NCBI GenBank assembly: GCA_017506865.1
Contig: JAFCMP010000445.1
Span: 310,001 to 374,000 of the forward strand
DNA: 64,000 bases
Reading direction: 5' to 3'
Origin: Tribonema minus
Lineage: Eukaryota > Sar > Xanthophyceae > Tribonematales > Tribonemataceae
Part shown: positions 11,901-22,926 of the stretch, piece after piece
Layout: the number at the start of each line of letters is the position of its first letter
Numbering within the stretch: position 1 is the first letter of the stretch
Position numbers and translations under genes: made by a program
Notes under the pieces: model-generated
Seen by the model: the letters and a program-made list of their open reading frames with translations, nothing else
Database searches by the model: none
Told to the model about the DNA's origin: nothing

Positions 11901-14900
11901 ATATGGTGCGTACGGGGAACCTCCCTGCAAATGGAAATGGGACTTTTCACCCCACTCTGGGGTGATCTGACCGTACGTACCACTCATTTTCTTCAACTTC
12001 AACTTGAAGTTTAGAACCTGAAACGGCCGTAACGGGATGTAACGGGATGTTACATCATGTGAATCATTGTATATGATTCGCCTATGCAGGGGAGCACATA
12101 TCAGTGCCCTACATAATCAATAAGTCGAAGAAAATAAGCTGTTACGCACCACATACGTTGCTTTTGAAATTATTGCTGACGGACAACCCGAGACGGAGCG
12201 AAAACTGGGTAGATGGAACTAGAGAAAGAGGTTCACACCTCTAGCGCGGCGAAGCTAGGGGACCAGACAAGGCTCCTGACACGCGCTCCACTGCTACGCT
12301 ACTGCTCCTAGGTGAGGAAAGGAGAACGCTACGGATAGCTCGTGCTAAACAACCTGGAGCCTTCCATGTCGCCGCATGGATTGGTTCAAAACCCGCGTCA
12401 TCACCTTCTACACTACGCGCATTCAAGAGCGCTGTCAATAGCTGCTGACCTCTGTGTTGGGCTGCCGGCTGGAGCTGGCCTACCGAACACGTGAGACCTT
12501 TCAAATACTGAACACCCATGCCTCGAACGCTAAAAGCAAAAGCTTGCACACAAAGTCATTTTGACTGGTGGATTACGGTGGTACTGTTTGACTCGTGGCC
12601 AATTGCTGCAGCAGCGGCGACCACGGTTATTGGTGGAAGGCACTTGCGGCTAACCATCCCTTGTCACCTAGAGCTCTACGATCTTTTGATTCGTTTTTAT
12701 TAGTGCGCTCCACGGTGATTCCTTGTCGGTCTATTGATGATTTTAGATACTTCGCCATAAATTAGTGCGCGTTGAGCGCTGGGGCACGCACCGCGCGCGC
12801 AGCAGCAGCCGCTTGCTGATGGCCATGCTGATTCGCTGTCGGTGTATCTACTGCTTTGTAAAGTACAATTTTGATACTTCGCCACTATGAGTGCGCATTG
12901 AGCCCTAGGGCACGCACCGCGCGCGCAGCAGCTGCTTGCTGATGGCCATGGTGATGGGTATCGCGGACTGCGTGAGGAGGATGACGAGCGGTCCGCTGAG
13001 GTATGTCGCGGCGAAGATCTGCATGATGGCTATGTTTTAATTCATTGTCCAATTGTAATGGATACTTTGCCACTATAAGGGTGCGTTGAGCACTGGGGCA
13101 CGCACCGCGCGCGCAGCAGCCGCTTGCTGATGGCCATGCTGATTCATTGTCCGTCTACTTATCAATAATCAAATACTTCGACACTATTAGTGCTTGTTGA
13201 GCATCGGGACACGCACCGCGCACGCAGCAGCCGCTTGCTGATGGCCATGCTGATGGGTATCGCGGACTGCGTGAGGAGGATCACGAGCGGTCCGCTGAGG
13301 TACGTCGCCGCGAAGATCTGCATGATGCCCGACACCCCGTCTAGCGCGCCCATGACGGCGAAGACGCGCTTGGGGACGCGCAGCTGGTCGGGCGTGATGG
13401 CGGAGCCGCAGCGCACCATCGGCACGATGTACGCAAAGCTGAAGGGGATGTAGACGAACGTCGTAAAGAGGTTCAGGAAGTTGGGGTAGTTCCTGGGGTG
13501 GGGAGGGGGGGAGGGGGGAGGGGGGGGGGGGGGGGGGGTCAGTGTTGACGGAGCCCGTGCGATTGATTCGCGGCGCAGGGGTGCGCACAGGATGAATTCA
13601 TCGTTTGCAGTTCATGATTTGCAACCTCAGCTGGCACGCAAGGTGGTGACAGCGAGCAACAGTCAGTACGGATCACGACGCGCAAATGCAAATGCAAATG
13701 GCTGTCTGCTGCCGCGCTGAACCTTGAAGTTGTGCATAGAGTTAGATCACCGCTCCAGCAGGCACGCTCACAATGCAAGCACGCATGCGCGACCTTTGAA
13801 AAACGTGGAGATTGCAGAGTTGAAGTGGGTGAGTGGCATACAACAGCTGGCTATTTGGTACCAAACAGGGGCAGCCACTGCCGATATCTGGCTAGCGCAA
13901 GCACAAGGTTCAATGAGGAGTATAACTTGAACCCCAAAACCGCAAAGCGAAAAGCAACCCCTGCAGATGTCAACGTACCACACTGTCTACCTCTGAGTCG
14001 TACATGGCTGAAATGGTGCAGCGCTGCCCGTGTGGGGTCGAGTATGATATTGCAACTTGAACACTTCATGTAGGATACAGTGATCAACTGTGGAAGGGCC
14101 CCGCTACAGTAGCATGGCCACATGATGCAGATCAAACGTTGCACTTCGAACACAAAGTACGAAAAAGTACTGAAACCAACATTCGCTAGCTACTGTGGTC
14201 ATGATGTAGATCAACACACGCGCGCGTTTGCGCGGGATTCAGGGATCGGCTCACCTCATTGGCACCTTCAGGCGATCGGCAAGCACAGGACAAACACAGA
14301 AGAGACGGTACAAGCACATGAATGAGACTTGAGGATGAATATGAACTGTTGGGCTGTGCCCCAGGTGTACGTCGTTCACTGTTTCTATAACTGTGTGTTA
14401 CTGCACTTTTGACACATCCCTAAAGCGTCCACATGTGCACGAGACTTAAGGATGATAATGAATTGTTGGGCCGTGCCCCGGATTGTATGCCGTTCACCCT
14501 TCCACTGTTTGTCACTGTTTGTAACAGCACCTTGAAACGTCAACCTCCACATGCATGAGCATATGTACATCACTGTCAGCAGCAAGCCGGAAAATGGCAT
14601 GCATGCATCGAAAGCCTTCACTTGCAATGGCAGCCCTGCAACAGTTGAGTGACTGACTGCATGAAACAATGAATGAATGAGAATATGAATTGAGGGGATA
14701 GAGTGAAGCTCTGGACTGAGGCCACCGATGCGGACTGCACCATCCATGAAATGTGAGCTGTACTTAGAGCACAGCGCAGCACCTCAGAGCAGTCTGTGGT
14801 ACACGAGCGGCATGTGCCAGACCGGCCAACGCTGACATTACAACATGTTCACGTGAAAGTCTCAGCCTAGAAATGGTGCTAAAATACACTTGCAAAGTCG

Positions 14901-17900
14901 CACCCAACGTGGCGGCCATCATTGCACTATCAATGCCACCAGCTTTGCATTCTGTGCGACGGCAATACTGTCCACAATACATACTAAAATAAGTGAAGAT
15001 GGCCTGGCACATGCTCAGTTGGTCCCGCCGTGGCAAAATGCATCAGTGCATCTGCTGACAAGCGGCAGTACGTCGGCACGCGCTTATCGCAACACGACAA
15101 TGAGTACACTGAGACATGTGCTCAGCAGCAAAAGTATATGGGGTGAGACCATTTTGCATTCTGTCCCACAGCCACCTGCCGTCAATATATATATATAGGT
15201 TCGATGCTCACAGCAGCATATTGAATGAATCAAATACCGACATGAAGTTCAAGGCAGACTTCATGCCATAATTTCTGTGGTTCTAAAGCACCACGTTGCA
15301 TCAGCAATATTGTGAACCCACAATGCTTGAGTCTAGCAGTGACATCAATTCCCCTCCTGACTTTTCGCAGCAAAGCCAACCATTGTGCGTACTGCGTTAA
15401 AGAAATGGCTCGTCTTTTCTCTTCCTCTGACCACTTTCCTTCGACGCTGGCATGGACCAAAAATCGGGGCGTTTGGCCCCCAATATATCTCGCCTGATTT
15501 GAAAGCCATAAACGTTGGCCTGAAACTCAACTTTTAGCCGATGTGACTACTTTGAAACCCTGTTGACTTTTCACAAGTCTTTGTTCCCAACAGAGCATTT
15601 TATCCTATATGACAATCAGACTTCCATACGCACCAGCTCATCGATATGAGCCAGGCTGTATCAGCGCTGGCGCAAGGATCGTGAGCAGCTATAGCCGCCC
15701 CCCGCCCCTGTCCCATTAACACAGCATTGGCCATGTAGCACAACGTCAGAACATCGTTGCCACTGGGTGACCTCACATGACGTCTCGTCAGCAAATCATG
15801 CAGAGACAGCAGTAGGGATACAACGCATGGATCACATACACACGACATCCTTTTCATTCAGGTCATTGACTCCTTCCAACCCCAGCCCTAACAATAAACC
15901 TAATCTAATCTTTTGTCTTCATTTTTCATCACCTCAGAGTACCAGTTATTTGTGCATCGGCACACTGAGGCTATCCGCCATGACACCAGCATACAGCTGC
16001 CATCGGCTGTGGTGGTGGGGTTTGCGGGCAGTTACGCACTTTGAAACGGCTCTTTGAGCAGCGGTCAGCATCAATGATGTGCCACCGTCAGTCATTGACA
16101 GAGTTGTGCGAACGTTTACATGAGGCAAAGCATAAGTGGCACGTCAACTTCAACTCACAACTGGCGAGCTTCAACGGTGGCGCACCGGAGTGCTTGCTCG
16201 ACGGTACCGCGCATGCGTCGCAGTGCCTGGTGCCACACGTGATGACTTCCGCAGCTACACCATGGTGTCTGTTGTACTTCAACTTCTTGATGGTCGCTCA
16301 GGGCGCGAAGGAGCCCGGACTAGTGCACATACCAAGCTTGCTACACGAGACTACATGTGCCCTTGTGGTCACACAGAGTTTCAAGGCTGATTGACAATGA
16401 CATCAGCAGATGCCCCCATCACCCTCTCTACACACTACATATCCGCCCTAAGCCTACGACTGTTGTACTTTGAAAGCTAACACTATCAGCGAGCAGTGGG
16501 CATAATGTCACAACATTCGTAATGTTTTTTACAAATCAGCTTTTGACGTCACATTAGGTCAACAGATTGATAACATAGAGGAAGTTTCTGGGAAGTAGCC
16601 GTCCACAGAGCGGACTCACCGTTTCCAGTTTTTGCATGATCTTATTCCCCAGCGACACAAACACCATCGCCACAAATGACAGCATGAGCCCCCGCTGCCG
16701 CCGCTTCACAATGTTTTCCTTTATGGTCTGAGCATCTGCCGTGTAATCGCCCGCCGCCTGCGCGCATAGAAATTTGGCACACGCAGTTTCATGTCAATGA
16801 TGCCATGCTCGTGTGCTATGTATGCACATCACTCTACTGAACAAATCATGCACATACTCTGAGGACTGTTGTATTTAATCGTCAGAGCATCCGCTGTGTA
16901 GTCTCCCGCCGCCTGCGCGCGTAAAGCCGTTCATGATCAATGGAAATGAATCAAAAGACCGTAGAGCTCTAGGTGACAAGGAGTGGTACGCCGCAAGTGC
17001 CTTTCACCAATGACCGTGGTCGCCGCTGTTGCAGTCATTGACCACGAGTCAACAGTGCCATCATGTCCACAGTAGTCAAAAGACGTCTTTTCAGATCAAT
17101 GGTGGCAAACTCATGCGCCATGTATCCTGTGCCATGCACATCACTTTACTGAAGAAGTTGTGTACATACTTCGAGGAATGTTGGTTTTATTTGACTGTGC
17201 GTCTGCCGTGTAATCGCCCGCCGCCTGCGCGCATAGAGCATTGCGCGCGTGGTTTCATATCAATGATACCATGCTCATGCGCCATGCATGCACATCACTT
17301 CACTTGGTCTCATGGTCTCTCATATCAGTGATGTCGTGATCATTGAAATCATGCTCATGCGCCACATATGCACATCACTTTGTATCAACGATATCATGTT
17401 TACTTGGTTTCATGTCAATGATGCAATGCTCACGCGCCATGCATGCACATACTTGAACGGAATCACGTTCTTCGAAGTACATACATCGAGGCATATTAAA
17501 ACTTTTTGGTATGTGCGCCTGCCGTGTAAGTGCTTGCTGCCACCGCGAGCAGGCTTTGCGCAGGTGGTGTTTAGATCATAGTGCTTCAAGCACATGTAGA
17601 CTACATGCATTTTTTTCACAGCGCTCACGAATGTTATCTGGTCATCTGTGCGTCTGCTGTGTGATTGCCGGCCGCCACTACATGCGCATGAAAAGGCATG
17701 AAGCATGCAATTTCAGCCCGTAATACCTTGTGCGCCACATGTACTTCAAGTGATTGGAGTAGAGAAATACCATGATGAGCACATGTCACACAACTGAACG
17801 GAATGTAGTACTTCAGTACAGTACCAGCAAATGGCTACTGATAATTGGCGACCTCAACTAGCAGATGTCGGCAGCCGCTGCCTGCACACGTGTGCATCAG

Positions 17901-18777
17901 GGCACAAGTTCTTGTCATGAACAGTACATGGCGCTCTTCGCATGAAGACTGTATTTACATGAGTGTTTGGTTGAGGCAAGCTTCCAGAATAAGCCAGGAG
18001 GTACAGTCCATGTCTTGGGTCTGATGCGTAGCTTGGCTTTTGTTGATTGACATGATGCGAACTTCAGGCACCATGTAGGTTCAATCAACTGCCAACAGCG
18101 TTCAGTGATTATTATGTACTGCAAATGATGGTAGCAGAATTGGAAACCAGGAGAAGCATGGCAGCCCACCATGCCTCAGCTTCATTGAGGTAACTTCAGT
18201 GACAACCAGCCTCACTGTGCATTGATGAAAGGACGTACCAGGATGGACAGGGAGGGGTATTGTGGGCAAACAATGTGTACAAGGTGGTATGGGCATGATT
18301 TTGCGCAAGTGCAAGAGCGTAGCAAAGTAGGTTATCGCAACAAGAGTACGAGGCCAGCTGCTGATCCTCAGACTGGACTTTCCAAAGCACGTGAAACTGC
18401 TCAAATCAGTAACAAAAAGTAAGCCAAAGCGCTGCGCGATCGCCCGTCTCCGACGATTGTTGTTGCCTCTCAAACAGCAACATCATTTGCTTGAAAGCGC
18501 CTTGAACGCCAGTGCCAATACTAGGTGCAGCATTCACAACCTTATAACCACCTCTACGTCCGATATCAATACTGTATTCGACGCGCACTGGCTCAATATT
18601 AGCAAGCATTAAGTCGACACGTGGGAGGGCAGTTGCAGCGCAACCCAGCCATTATCTCACCTCACGCAAAACGGAAAGCTGCAAGTACTCATCCACCTCG
18701 TCCTCGATGGTTGGCGCCTCCGCCTGTACATGCCTGGCGTGATCCAGGTACTCCTCGGGCTGCGCCGGCAGCGACAT
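5946..18777 (-). CDS. CRT-like (chloroquine resistance transporter family) permease
   Basis: Exons on the minus strand: 18661-18777 (ATG at 18777), 16620-16757, 13217-13492, 8476-8895, 7252-7390, 5946-6314 (TAG). Phases agree at every junction except between exons 2 and 3, where a microexon of 3n+2 bases (about 11) seems missing. Joined, they give about 490 residues. Family hallmarks are VSLGNKIMQKLET, NYPNFLNLFTTFVYIPFSF, GALDGVSGIMQIFAATYLSG, PLVILLTQSAIPISMAISKR, SLTQYMGAFTVALGIL, STVMILSCVPMALSSVYKE, YGSANILFMAMTITVPLGN and STDIIGLFAIMGGLVLYRFG; these match the drug/metabolite-transporter-like fold of CRT (Plasmodium) and CLT (plant plastid) proteins, multi-pass permeases that carry peptides, glutathione or amino acids. 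The N-terminus is acidic and soluble and the C-terminus is a charged tail. The introns hold exon echoes and a retroelement. Substrate and membrane cannot be told from sequence. Confidence 0.9.
6925..7175 (-). repeat. Exon echoes: donor side of CRT exon 5
   Basis: 7093-7175 repeats the CTGCAG|GTGAGC end of exon 7252-7390 with ~70 bp of exon; 6928-6985 is a shorter diverged copy. Both lie in the intron before the last exon. Confidence 0.88.
7436..7552 (-). mobile_element. Dispersed ~120-bp element, copy 1
   Basis: This is a diverged copy of a family also present at 12583-12692, 16945-17065 and 41848-41969. The shared core on the minus strand runs from GACTCGTGGCCAAT past a CACTTGCGGCTA-like segment to a GATTCGTTT-like end. 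It lies in a CRT intron and does not code. Confidence 0.75.
7825..8372 (-). repeat. Exon echoes: donor side of CRT exon 4
   Basis: 8277-8372, 7850-7945 and a short copy at 7825-7849 repeat the end of exon 8476-8895 with its CTTCAA|GTGAGT donor. The two longer copies reach ~90 bp into the exon (region coding EEGPY.DHCWPGGPLYVTL). Confidence 0.92.
7985..8262. mobile_element. Possible MITE-like element with imperfect terminal inverted repeats
   Basis: It separates two exon echoes. The left end (near 7993-8040, CCGTCTTTCATGG, then ATTCAAATCGGG) resembles the reverse complement of the right end (near 8200-8250, CCATCTTTTATGGGG, then ATTCAAAATGG). A related sequence is at 15395-15530. The open frames here show no domain. 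Confidence 0.4.
8970..9245 (-). repeat. Exon echoes: acceptor side of CRT exon 4
   Basis: Three copies (about 8970-9006, 9045-9110, 9187-9245) repeat the head of exon 8476-8895 (codons for YSLTQYMGAFTVALGIL) with decayed acceptor sequence. The real exon is the copy that keeps a clean CAG acceptor and the open frame. Confidence 0.9.
9404..9650 (-). repeat. Exon echoes: donor side of CRT exon 3, distal pair
   Basis: About 9404-9460 and 9570-9635 repeat the end of exon 13217-13492 (ATGGCCATCAGCAAGCGGCT region on the minus strand) plus its donor. They are separated from the other echoes (12770-13150) by the Penelope-like element, so that element inserted into a pre-existing array. Confidence 0.85.
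9675..11820 (+). mobile_element. Penelope-like reverse transcriptase element, lightly damaged
   Basis: Plus-strand open frames 9675-10234 and 10237-11820 together encode an intronless RT protein. The N-terminal part has a Cys/His-type segment (CTCHLPRYKEF) and EHGHIATGNVDV; then come FADKAAKRFTVTCKHWY, GVLKLHKTP, LDFKAMYNLFD (motif A), QGLPMGNPCAPQLANLYCAYY (motif B), ARYIDDILAP (motif C, catalytic YIDD) and NYLDLQIKV. The C-terminal Arg/Lys-rich thumb region ends at 11820. This order resembles Penelope-like elements. No GIY-YIG endonuclease is seen. Two lesions are visible: a frameshift between about 10180 and 10234, and an in-frame TAA at 11575-11577 where relatives usually have Gln (S-Q-L-I-R-Y-A-R). 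Base composition is much more AT-rich than the host exons. TTATTAG occurs at both 9668 and 12696, possibly marking the wider insertion. Confidence 0.85.
11821..12582. other. Non-coding stretch downstream of the RT
   Basis: No gene is seen. The stretch may include the 3' part of the Penelope-like element and, around 12180-12530, a different sequence whose plus-strand reading RTLRIARAKQPGAFHVAAW looks protein-like but is short and unrecognised. Confidence 0.4.
12583..12692 (+). mobile_element. Dispersed ~120-bp element, copy 2
   Basis: It shares its core with 41848-41969 almost base for base (GACTCGTGGCCAAT, then CACGGTTATTGGTGGAAGGC, then ending GATTCGTTT). It is non-coding. Confidence 0.85.
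12770..13150 (-). repeat. Exon echoes: donor side of CRT exon 3, proximal set
   Basis: Copies near 12770-12835, 12896-13028 and 13083-13145 repeat the end of exon 13217-13492 and its donor. The middle copy is the longest and reaches the codons for GIMQIFAATYLSGPLVILLT. Each carries the same intronic tail (…GCTCAACGCGCACTA…). Confidence 0.92.
15395..15530 (-). mobile_element. Relative of the MITE-like element
   Basis: On the minus strand it reads ATGGCTTTCAAATCAGGCGA, then GGGGGCCAAACGCCCC, matching the left end of the 7985-8262 element. Its other end is unclear. It lies in a CRT intron. Confidence 0.4.
16860..17690 (-). repeat. Exon echoes: acceptor side of CRT exon 2
   Basis: Four decaying copies (about 16865-16925, 17185-17240, 17500-17560, 17645-17690) repeat the CGCGCAG|GCGGCGGGCGATTACAC head of exon 16620-16757. 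The shared spacer between them (CATGCTCATGCGCCATGCAT, then CACATCACTT) shows that the duplicated unit contained the intron tail as well as the exon head. Confidence 0.88.
16945..17065 (-). mobile_element. Dispersed ~120-bp element, copy 3
   Basis: This diverged, reverse-oriented copy of the 12583/41848 family sits within the CRT exon 2 echo array. Confidence 0.75.
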
Positions 18778-19069
18778 GGTTCAATTTTTGGGTTGCAACC
18801 CAAGTTGAAACACGCGAAAGCGACGTGAAGCAGCTGTCGCGGGCGCAATCCGGCCCCTTGGAAAAAAACGCTGCTGCAGCTGACCTCACCACTGCCCCCA
18901 CACACTATCGCCCGCAGCTGATGCAAGAACTGCAACAGGTTGATTCCGCCTATCCGCCGGGCGAAACTTACTTGAAGTAAGTTGGGCTGAAGTCGGAGAG
19001 TCACCACAATTGAACTTCTGTGTTGTTCTGTGCCAGAAAGACAAACCTTGGGTACAGGCGCATCGCATC
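18778..19069. promoter_or_regulatory. Shared divergent promoter region
   Basis: These 292 bp separate the start codons of the CRT-like (-) and VTT (+) genes. It must contain both 5' UTRs and promoters; I see no clear TATA box. A CTTGAAGT copy lies at about 18970. Confidence 0.5.
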
Positions 19070-21181
19070 ATGAAGTGGGTTGCCGTGGCGGCGGTGGGGC
19101 TCACTTGCTCCTGCGGTGGCGCACTGCGTGTGCCAGGCAGCACCAGGAGCCTTTCGGCAGCACGTAGCGCCACATTCAGAAGCCCATGTAGAATTGGCAC
19201 CGATGCCGAACCTTGGCGACAGCTGCATCCGACAGTGCCGCCGCCTCCACGATCAGCGGGGATCTTGCAGTATAGGCCTAGTGGTGACCGGGAGGACGCG
19301 GTGGAGCGGAAGCAGCGGCTGAGAGCTACGGCGACTCCTGAACTTGTAGCAAACGATGAAATTTCATCGAATCAGACAGCGCTGATTGCAGGCGCTAGCC
19401 TGCTTGCGGTAGTTGTGGCGCTGGCGGTGGCGATTGGAAACTCTGGAGCAGGGCCAGATGGGACATTGCTGGATGGCGCTTTAGAGGCGCTGAGCCAGGT
19501 GGCCGAGGATTACAACCCGGTACACTTGCTCCAGTTGGCGGTCACATTCGTGAAGTCTCAGGAGGCAAGTCAGTTAACTGACCACGTCGGCTGCATGTTA
19601 TTTGGAGGACGACGCCGTATTGATTGACCAAGCAGCCGCAATGCGTGGCTATTGTTTGTGGCTGCTGTTGCGTGCCCTGGCCACACGCCGTGCTGCCGAA
19701 GACTGAATCTTCGTCGCCGGAGTAGCTGCTTGTGTTGTAAGACATTATTGGCTGTGGCTGTCCTAGAACTACTGCATGCACGCAGGTTCGGTAAATTGAT
19801 GCATGGTCCCACCTCTTCTGCCGCTATGTCAACCAGCACTGGTGTGATTGGCAAGACTGCCGAATCGGTTTTGTAGCTTAGGAGCTCCACAGCATCAAGT
19901 GCCGCAGTGTATGCAAAGCTGCACTTCGATCTAGCATGATGTGGGAGAGGTCACGTGCATCGTGCTTTCGGCAGATACAGCGTCGTCCAGGTCTTGATGC
20001 CTTCACAATGGCGGCTCACGTGCATGCCACGGTCATCATCTGCCTCTGATGTTGAACTATTGTGCAGTGATTGCGCGAGCTTCAAAGCTTGCGCTTGCAT
20101 TTATCATGACGGTCCATCTGCTTCGATCATATTCACAGAAGCTTGCACCAACTGTTTGCTGGCACCTTCCCCTGCTAGTGCCCCTGAGGCTGCTCTCCCG
20201 CTTCACCCCACCTTCAGGGTTAGGATGAGGGTCACGGTACCGCCTTTTGCCTTCTGAAGACTGCCTCTCGCAACGTGTACCCGTCGTGAGGTATAAAATG
20301 CTAGCAACCGCTGGTGCGGGCCTGGTCATCCACTGCTCAGTACAGGGAACCTCAACTTCACCCACATGCCCATGATTGCTGCTGTGTCAGCCATCCCCAC
20401 CTCCCCCGTGCTGTCAGCGGATACCGTGTGCTGCCTGAAATGCCAGCCTCATGACATGCAAGTCCCAGATCTCTCCGGGCAGTCATCACAGCGAGTTCCT
20501 AAGCACCCTCATGCGAACTGACCCCCCTCCCCCCCCCCCACAACCCCCACCCCACCCCCCCACCCCTCCCCCCTGCAGGCCCCCTGGTGCTACCTCTACT
20601 TTGGCCTCGTCTACGTCGTCGCGGAGGTCCTCGCGATCCCCGCGCTGCCGCTCACCGCGAGCAGCGGCTACCTCTTCGGCCTTGCGGGCGGGACCGCCGT
20701 CGTCGCCATCTCCGCGACCATCGCCGCCGCCATCGGCTTCCTCCTCGGCCGCACCTTCCTGCGCGGCTGGGTGGAGGGCGCGCTGCGCGGCGACGCGCGC
20801 TTCGCCGCGATAGACGCCGCCGTCGCGCGCGAGGGCTTCCGCATCATCCTCCTCCTGCGCCTGTCGCCGCTCCTCCCCTTCTCCCTCTCCAACTACCTGT
20901 ACGGGACGACCGCCGTCCCCTTCTGGGAGTATCTCGCCGCCAGCATTCTCGGCTTCCTCCCCGGCACCATCGCCTATGTCTACGGCGGCGACAGGCTGGG
21001 GGCAGCGCTTGACGCCGGCGGCGGCGGCGGCGGCGGCGCGCCGTGGTACGCGTACGCCGCCGGCGCGGCGGCGACGCTCCTCGCGTTGAAATTTGTGGGC
21101 GACGTCGCGACGCGCGCCGTGGAGGACGCCGAGCCGGGGCTGCGCGAGGGGGGCGGGGACGACGACGACCGTGGTGACTGA
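19070..21181 (+). CDS. Plastid-targeted VTT/DedA-like (TVP38/TMEM64 family) membrane protein
   Basis: Two exons: 19070-19564 (165 codons) and 20579-21181 (TGA), phase 0, 365 residues. The intron is GC-AG: exon 1 ends CAGGAG|GCAAGT, and the acceptor follows a ~55-bp C-rich tract. Exon 1 starts with a signal peptide (MKWVAVAAVGLTCSCGGALR) and a Ser/Arg-rich stretch, which fits bipartite plastid targeting, then a hydrophobic segment (ALIAGASLLAVVVALAVAIG). Exon 2 is a VTT domain: YFGLVYVVAEVLAIPALPLT, SSGYLFGLAGGTAVV, IAAAIGFLLGR, FRIILLLRLSPLLPFSLSNY, LAASILGFLPGTIAYVYGG, a final membrane helix and an acidic tail. VTT proteins are scramblase-like or transport proteins of the secretory system and plastids; the substrate here is unknown. 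The ATG at 19070 is preferred to the upstream one at 19010 because it directly precedes the hydrophobic core. Confidence 0.9.
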
Positions 21182-22189
21182 GCGCTGCTGCTGCCGCTAC
21201 TGCTGCTGCAGCCTCCCCCCCCTGCCCGCCGCGTCCTTCCGTTCGAGGGGGAGGGGGGGGGGGCAGAAGTGACGCCCACCAGCTTGAAGTTTGCACACGC
21301 CGCTGGGGTGGTCACCTCGTGAGCGATACGAAAGGCGGAGGTGGCGGCGCAGGTGGAGGGGGGGGGCGGGAGTGCCACGATGGAGCGGCGCTGCGCTGCG
21401 CTGCTGCTCTCAGCTCTGAGCGCTGCAGCCGTGCTCGATCAGTGTAGACCACGGTATGAGGGCATAGCGCACGCAGGTGGAGGAACAGCTGCAAGCAGAA
21501 AGGGGGCACACAGGGCAACGACGGTTGGAGTGTTGAGGTTCAGCGGCGCTGCTGCTTTAGTGGGGAGCACTGCTGCTTCCGACTTTTGAGTGCCCTCACT
21601 CCCTGCTGTCTGGCGAATGCATGCGCAGGGTGTTGGGGGGGGGGGGGGTAAGATGCGGCAAAAAGCAGTGAGCTCCAAAGCTCGCTCTGTGCTACTACTA
21701 GTAGTGGGACCTGTACGCTGAGTCACACATCATTCGATAGACGTATAGCAAGATTTGTGTTCCTTCAGTCTCTTACATGGCCGTGCGCTTTTCCACAGGG
21801 GCGCTCCTGGCACTGAGGAAACGGGGGGGGGGGGCTGCGGATCTACGCAACAGTGCTCATGCACTTTTGCCACAGCGCTCAGCACATGCCAGACAGCGAT
21901 GCTCAGCGCTGTGCGGCGTCACCTGTGAGCGCGCGGCAGCGCAGTACGTACCCGTTTTTTTGGTGATTGGTATGTCTGTGCTTATCGCGGTAGCCTTCGC
22001 GTAGGTGCACGCATGTGTATGTGTAGTGAGCGATACACGGCTGTACATACAGAATATCCACAAAACAACCATCGTGGACGCATACCATTCGTATGCTGCT
22101 GCACAATGCTGCTGCTTGGCTCTTGGAAGTGAATCCAAGATCGTAGCATGTTCAGCTGCCAGCATCGAATGTCCTTCTCAATGATGACT

Positions 22190-22362
22190 GGCCTTGGTTT
22201 CTCACACATAGCAATATTGACATGGCGCAAATCACCGCGCAGAGGAATCTGAGCTTGAGCCATCACAGCAACAAGTCACACACACGTGCTAGTGTGTAGG
22301 AAAGGAAGTGGTATTACAAAGCACAGCAAGCCTGGGCATTCCAGCTCAGGATTGCTGAGTCA
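22190..22362 (+). repeat. Dispersed repeat, copy 2 (pair with 1030-1212)
   Basis: It aligns through most of its length with 1030-1212, including GCAATATTGACAT, then AAGTCACACACACGTGCT, then CCAGCTCAGGA. Confidence 0.7.
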
Positions 22363-22828
22363 TCCATGCGAAAGATCTCGAACTCATCTCGAACAGATCT
22401 CAAACAAACTGCAATGTCAAGTGCACAACTTCAAGTGCAACCTGACTGCATAACAGTGCTCATTTCAACACACTCATATGGCAGAGTTGACTCGGGGGGG
22501 TGGGGGGGCAGATGAACGGGGCTGTTGCGCAGGGAGAAGCGGAATGCGGGCAACTAAGCAGTTTCGGTGAGCACTGTGTGTTGCGTAGCAGCAAGTTGTG
22601 ATGAGGCAGTACACTCGCCTGTGGCGGAAGGGTCACCTGGCCTTCTTTGTTAGACACACCACATGGCTGCCCTGCATGCCATCAAGCAAGCCATTCTTGT
22701 GCTCTTTGTAGCAATTCCTTCACTGAGTCCATATCATTAGAAGGTACTTTGCGAGGCAGGGCTTGCCCAGCGTCAGAGTCTAAGCCTGCCCTGCGCATGT
22801 CACTTGCATAAGCACTGGCAGAGCGCAT

Positions 22829-22926
22829 CATGAGGGACTGGGCATGTCGACAGTGTACAGCCTGTGTAGCACAGTGTCATGAGGGACTGGGCATGTCGAC
22901 AGTGTACAGCCTGTGTAGCACAGTGT
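22829..22926. repeat. Perfect 49-bp tandem duplication
   Basis: Two adjacent identical 49-bp units start CATGAGGGACTGGGCATGTC. The absence of differences implies a recent event. Confidence 0.95.

Noticed and set aside
20587-21296. Long Arg/Ala-rich frames overlapping the VTT exon
   Set aside because: GC-rich frame shadows of the VTT domain reading frame.
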